Shown here: positions 6,839 through 9,338 of the stretch, piece after piece
Position numbering within the stretch: the stretch's first letter is position 1
How the letters are laid out: every line of letters starts with the position of its first letter
Assembly: GCA_003452395.1 (NCBI GenBank)
Contig: DMOI01000033.1
Location: 19,871-29,208 of the forward strand
Direction: 5' to 3'
Length of the DNA: 9,338 nt
Source: Clostridiales bacterium
GTDB taxonomy: Bacteria; Bacillota; Clostridia; Lachnospirales; UBA12420
Program-made: the position numbers and the translations under genes
Notes under the pieces: generated by a model
Told to the model about the DNA's origin: nothing
Databases searched by the model: none
The model's input: the letters and a program-made list of their open reading frames with translations, nothing else

Positions 6839-6870
6839 TGATATAATAAGATAATCTAAAAATTAGGAGG
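6839..6870 (+). promoter_or_regulatory. Extended -10 promoter and Shine-Dalgarno of the GNAT gene
   Basis: TGA followed by a perfect TATAAT (6842-6847) forms an extended -10; no convincing -35 is seen at 16-18 bases. The predicted start is near 6854. A perfect AGGAGG at 6865-6870 follows and points to an ATT codon at 6876, 5 bases on. The interval 6762-6838 shows no gene. Confidence 0.65.
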
Positions 6871-6875
6871 GTTAT

Positions 6876-7340
6876 ATTAGAATAGAATGTTTATATAATG
6901 AACCTGAATATGCAGGAGTGGTTGCTAATTTTATATATAATGAGTTCGTAGTTACAACAAATAACAATTCTTCATTAGAAAAGATAATAGAGAAATTTAG
7001 AAACACGAAGCAAAATGAGTTTCCAATTACATTTATAGCCATAGAGGATAATAAGTGTGTAGGAACAATTTCAATATTTAAAAATGATTTAAAAACGCAA
7101 AATGATTTAACCCCTTGGTTAAGTGCATTATATGTTGAACCAAATTACAGGAAACGTGGTATAGCAGAGAATCTGATAACTACTGTCTTACATAAGGTTA
7201 AAGATTTGGGATATAAAACAATATATTTAAGGACAGAACATACAGCAGATTACTATAAAAAACTTGGGTGGAGTTTTGAGAAGGAAGCAATAGATGAAAG
7301 AGGACAAGCGACAGAAGTATATAAGTATGATGTAGTATAA
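6876..7340 (+). CDS. GNAT-family N-acetyltransferase, apparent ATT start
   Basis: GNAT enzymes transfer an acetyl group from acetyl-CoA to an amine; the substrate here cannot be told. From ATT 6876 the protein is 154 aa. The core strand TFIAIEDNKCVGTISIF (52-68) leads to motif A, WLSALYVEPNYRKRGIAENLI (81-101), with the acetyl-CoA pyrophosphate loop R-K-R-G-I-A. Motif B is ADYYKKLGW (124-132). Starting at the first conventional codon, GTG 6918, would delete the first strand and helix (RIECLYNEPEYAG), which are typical of the family, and lacks a placed ribosome binding site. AGGAGG at 6865-6870 fits only ATT 6876; the frame is closed by TAG at 6864. So either a rare ATT initiator or a mutated ATG. 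It is the first gene of a three-gene operon, 29 bases before the next. Confidence 0.85.
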   Translation: MRIECLYNEPEYAGVVANFIYNEFVVTTNNNSSLEKIIEKFRNTKQNEFPITFIAIEDNKCVGTISIFKNDLKTQNDLTPWLSALYVEPNYRKRGIAENLITTVLHKVKDLGYKTIYLRTEHTADYYKKLGWSFEKEAIDERGQATEVYKYDVV

Positions 7341-7369
7341 ATTAGAAAGTAAACAAGGTGGTGGATAAA

Positions 7370-8308
7370 TTGAACATTAATAAATTAAGATGTGCATGTT
7401 GTAACTCTTGGGATAATGATACATGCTTTCCCGAATGTAAGGATGATTGGAACAAAGAAAACAAATCATTAGGACAATGCGCAATTACTGCATTAATTGT
7501 TAATGATTATTTAGGTGGTAAAATAAAAAAATGTGAAGTTGAAAACTCTAAAATTTCACATTATTATAATGAAATAGAAAAACAAGATATTGATTTTACA
7601 AGAGGACAGTTTGATGAAAATGTAAAACTGATTAATGACAAATATAAAATTAGAGAAGATATGATAAAAACAGAACATACAAAAGTAAGATATGAATTGC
7701 TAAAAGAAAGGGTAAATGAATTTTTAAGTGGTTTGGACAAAATTGACCTAGAAATAAGACTATGTAATATGTGTGAAGACATGATTGAAAAATCTAATAA
7801 TGATACAACGATACACTATGGCAACGATACTAAAATTATTATAGTAGGGGAGGCACCTGCAAATAACGGGTGGCGTAAGAGTGGAAAGTGTTGGTACGGA
7901 TCTGATGGAAAAATTACTGGCTCGGGAAGAGTGATGGAGAAGTTACTTACCAATATAGGCTTAAAACTAGAAGATATTACATTTGTTGAAGCTGTTAAGT
8001 GTTATTCTATTGAACGTAAAAGCTTAACTAAATGCAAAGAAAATTGCTATGAATATCTACAAAGGCAATTAGCAATATTAAAACATGAATTAATTTTAAC
8101 ACTTGGAGATATGGCGACAAAAAGTTTATTAAGAGATATAAAATATAAGAACTATAAAGAGGTAGTAGGCAAAATACATAACATGAAAATTGATGAGTTG
8201 CAAATAAATGTACTTCCGATTTATTATCCTTCACCAATTAGTTATAAAGATAATACTAGTATATTTGAAACAGTGAGAAATTGTATAAGTAAGGAAGAAT
8301 GTTTATGA
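7370..8308 (+). CDS. YunG-like domain fused to iron-sulfur uracil-DNA-glycosylase-like domain
   Basis: A 312-aa protein with two parts. Residues about 10-85 resemble the YunG family: C-x-x-CC near the start, then GQCAITALIVNDYLGG (35-50), HYYN (64-67) and DFTRGQF (75-81). YunG function is unknown. Residues about 125-305 match the family 4/5 uracil-DNA glycosylase fold: RLCNMC (C132, C135), then IIIVGEAPA (156-164), VKC (C211), CYEYL (C226) and LTLGDMATKSLL (243-254), then YPSP (286-289). The four cysteines match the C-x2-C...C-x14-C ligands of the [4Fe-4S] cluster. Family 4 normally has GEAPG-x-x-ED and HPS; here these are GEAPANNGW and YPS, so base specificity or catalysis may be changed. 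The start is TTG 7370 with AGGTGGTGG before it; GTG 7358 or 7361 are alternatives. The stop overlaps the next gene as ATGA. Confidence 0.8.
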   Translation: MNINKLRCACCNSWDNDTCFPECKDDWNKENKSLGQCAITALIVNDYLGGKIKKCEVENSKISHYYNEIEKQDIDFTRGQFDENVKLINDKYKIREDMIKTEHTKVRYELLKERVNEFLSGLDKIDLEIRLCNMCEDMIEKSNNDTTIHYGNDTKIIIVGEAPANNGWRKSGKCWYGSDGKITGSGRVMEKLLTNIGLKLEDITFVEAVKCYSIERKSLTKCKENCYEYLQRQLAILKHELILTLGDMATKSLLRDIKYKNYKEVVGKIHNMKIDELQINVLPIYYPSPISYKDNTSIFETVRNCISKEECL

Positions 8309-8808
8309 AAATACGAATAGTAGGACCGTGTGGAAGTGGAAAATCTTATGTTGCGAAGCTGCTATCACAAAAATATGAGATACCATGTTACGAAATTGAT
8401 GATATGGTTTGGAAGAGAGGGATAGAAAAAAACAGATTTGATGAAGACATAAGAAATAAAAATTTAGAAGATGTATTAGAAAAAGATAGTTGGATTATAG
8501 AAGGAGCACAAAGTACAAATTGGGTTCAAAACAGTTTTATTAAAGCAGATATGGTTTTTATTTTAAAGATTAGTCCACTTGTAATCGATTTTAGAATTAT
8601 AATGAGATTTATAAAAGCAAAGCTTGGAATATCAAAAATGAATTATAATCAGGAATTCTCGGAATTAATAAAAATGATAGTTGAGTGGAATCATGGCTAT
8701 AATTTCGAAAAAATAAAAGCATGCACAAAGGGAATAGAAAACAAAGCATATTGGGTAAAGAACATAGAAGATATATTTAAAATTATTGAAAAAGTGAATG
8801 AAAAATAA
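8305..8808 (+). CDS. Small P-loop kinase-like ATPase (adenylate-kinase / FlaR-like family)
   Basis: A 167-aa protein resembling small P-loop kinases annotated as topology-modulation or adenylate-kinase-like proteins. The Walker A GPCGSGKS (7-14) is followed by the substrate-side EIDDMVWK (30-37). DSWIIEGAQ (61-69) and ADMVFILKIS (81-90) supply the Walker-B-like strand, and arginine-rich helix residues around 97-106 fit a lid. Family members are presumed to phosphorylate nucleotides or small molecules; the substrate is unknown. I chose ATG 8305 over ATG 8299, because AAGGA (8291-8295) is 9 bases from the former and only 3 from the latter. ATG 8305 also overlaps the upstream stop (ATGA), which couples translation to the glycosylase-like gene. 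It is the last gene of the operon; a terminator lies 128 bases after its stop. Confidence 0.8.
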   Translation: MKIRIVGPCGSGKSYVAKLLSQKYEIPCYEIDDMVWKRGIEKNRFDEDIRNKNLEDVLEKDSWIIEGAQSTNWVQNSFIKADMVFILKISPLVIDFRIIMRFIKAKLGISKMNYNQEFSELIKMIVEWNHGYNFEKIKACTKGIENKAYWVKNIEDIFKIIEKVNEK

Positions 8809-8933
8809 AACCTGCGTTTATTCTGGAATACAAGAATGTTGAAAATGGCGTAAATACAAGACTTTTAATAGAAATAAGGCGCATTAGGTGCTCAGGGTAC
8901 ATAGTAAATTGGAACACGGTGACTACTTGCTGA
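8805..8933 (+). pseudogene. Possible coding relic, PD-(D/E)XK-like strand
   Basis: Directly after the kinase stop an open frame without a start codon reads KPAFILEYKNVENGV and continues to a TGA at 8931-8933. The phrase resembles the nuclease-like core strand KPAxIxExK seen at the C-terminus of AAA-ATPase-like PD-(D/E)XK proteins. It has no ribosome binding site and its last third overlaps the transpeptidase-like flank. The stretch is short and the match is by eye, so this is tentative. Confidence 0.2.
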
Positions 8934-8936
8934 ATG
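8893..8936 (-). repeat. Short flank shared with the transpeptidase relics
   Basis: CAGGGTAC at 8893-8900 and ACTACTTGCTG at 8922-8932 match 4945-4984 in copy 2 and, less closely, 865-907 in copy 1, in the same orientation. On the minus strand this reads IQQVV in the same frame as copy 2. It ends exactly where the terminator repeat begins (8937). It is probably a third remnant of the region upstream of the catalytic part of the transpeptidase gene. Confidence 0.5.
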
Positions 8937-8966
8937 AGGACTTTCTGATAAGGGAAGTTCTTTTTT
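8937..8966 (+). terminator. Rho-independent terminator of the GNAT / glycosylase / kinase operon
   Basis: Arms 8937-8946 and 8952-8961 pair over 10 bp around the loop GATAA, followed by TTTTTT (8961-8966) and AT. Compared with the copy at 6649, the 5' arm has one extra T (8944) and the 3' arm one extra G (8954), which pair with each other. The structure is therefore kept while the sequence changes. Confidence 0.7.
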
Positions 8967-9049
8967 ATTTGAGGTAAATATTGATGTATAACTGTGAGGT
9001 TGATGTTTAAGCTGTGTGAAAGTTTTAGAGTATGAGTATCAATTTATAC
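8937..9049. repeat. 113-bp terminator-bearing repeat, copy B
   Basis: Partner of 6649-6761 in direct orientation, 2288 bp away. Its right end runs into an 8-bp tandem repeat. Recombination between the copies would remove the whole GNAT / YunG-UDG / kinase operon as one piece. Confidence 0.75.
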
Positions 9050-9075
9050 ATAAATACATAAATACATAAATACAT
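9047..9075. repeat. Tandem repeat, unit TACATAAA, 3.6 copies
   Basis: Three perfect copies of TACATAAA (9047-9054, 9055-9062, 9063-9070) and a partial TACAT (9071-9075). It is noncoding and AT-rich, at the outer edge of repeat copy B; it is a likely slippage site. Confidence 0.85.
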
Positions 9076-9138
9076 CAAAGATATGATTAAAATTAAGCAG
9101 TGAATTTGTGAAAAATAATATACTAAAAATTAGAAATA

Positions 9139-9147
9139 TGGTACAAT
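9139..9147 (+). promoter_or_regulatory. Probable extended -10 for the 41-codon ORF
   Basis: TGG followed by TACAAT (9142-9147) is an extended -10; no clear -35 is found at 16-18 bases. It lies 31 bases before the TTG start at 9179. The interval 9076-9138 holds nothing I can name. Confidence 0.4.
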
Positions 9148-9178
9148 TGCAATAACATATGTGAAAGGGGGTAATCGA

Positions 9179-9304
9179 TTGATTAATGATGGATTTCCAA
9201 ACGATTTGAAGGATGATGTGTCCAAAGTAGTGGGGATTGTTCCTCTTAAAACTTATAGCAATATTAACATTGGTATATCCAAACAAAACATTAAATACTA
9301 TTAA
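9179..9304 (+). CDS. Short 41-aa ORF with strong ribosome binding site
   Basis: AAAGGGGG (9164-9171) lies 7 bases before TTG 9179, which opens MINDGFPNDLKDDVSKVVG and runs to TAA 9302-9304. A probable promoter lies just upstream, so translation signals are complete. I do not recognise the peptide: it starts acidic and ends KQNIKYY, with no signal peptide or membrane segment. It may be the surviving 5' end of a longer gene broken by a frameshift or junction, or a genuine small protein. Confidence 0.4.
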   Translation: MINDGFPNDLKDDVSKVVGIVPLKTYSNINIGISKQNIKYY

Positions 9305-9338
9305 AATGGTGTTGGAGTTATAATACCTTACAGGATAT

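Noticed and set aside
6649..9049. Integron-type attC sites or a CRISPR-like array from the two repeats
   Set aside because: There are only two copies 2.3 kb apart, with no integrase, no attC core boxes and no regular spacers; the structure is explained by terminators.

Overview
The window looks like an accessory island from a low-GC Gram-positive bacterium (Bacillota, most likely a Clostridia member). The signs are AT-rich DNA, strong AGGAGG-type ribosome binding sites, TTG and GTG starts, consensus sigma-A promoters with 17-bp spacers, and relics of an L,D-transpeptidase of the type common in clostridia. No rRNA, tRNA, CRISPR array, transposase or integrase is visible. The species call is inference.

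Layout. (1) At the left edge, on the minus strand, lie the first codons of a gene leaving the window, an unrecognised 189-aa protein (67-636) and a broken L,D-transpeptidase relic (647-924). (2) The first plus-strand cargo block (about 1025-4572) holds an AAA_14/DUF4143 ATPase with its own promoter, a MazG-family relic whose 3' end doubles as promoter, an intact AbiEi antitoxin, an AbiEii toxin ruined by three lesions, an intact ASCH-domain protein, and the first ~20 codons of a second ASCH gene. (3) A second, longer L,D-transpeptidase relic (4556-5001, minus) follows. (4) A second AAA_14/DUF4143 ATPase (5265-6569) has its own promoter and is followed by a hairpin terminator. (5) A three-gene operon comprises a GNAT acetyltransferase that appears to start at ATT, a fusion of a YunG-like domain to an iron-sulfur uracil-DNA-glycosylase-like domain, and a small P-loop kinase-like protein overlapping it by 4 bp; the same type of terminator follows. 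(6) The right edge holds repeats and a 41-codon ORF with a good ribosome binding site.

How it fits together. Every cargo gene is on the plus strand, while the transpeptidase relics are on the minus strand in direct orientation, lying between cargo blocks. Two copies of a 113-bp terminator-containing repeat follow the second ATPase and the three-gene operon. This looks like a site where modules are repeatedly inserted, swapped and eroded, with recombination between the repeats as a likely route. The gene content (AbiE, AAA_14/DUF4143 ATPases, MazG, ASCH, UDG-like, P-loop kinase) resembles toxin-antitoxin and phage-defence cargo, but only AbiE is a recognised defence/TA system and here its toxin is dead. 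The most interesting uncharacterised unit is the GNAT / YunG-UDG / kinase operon at 6839-8966.
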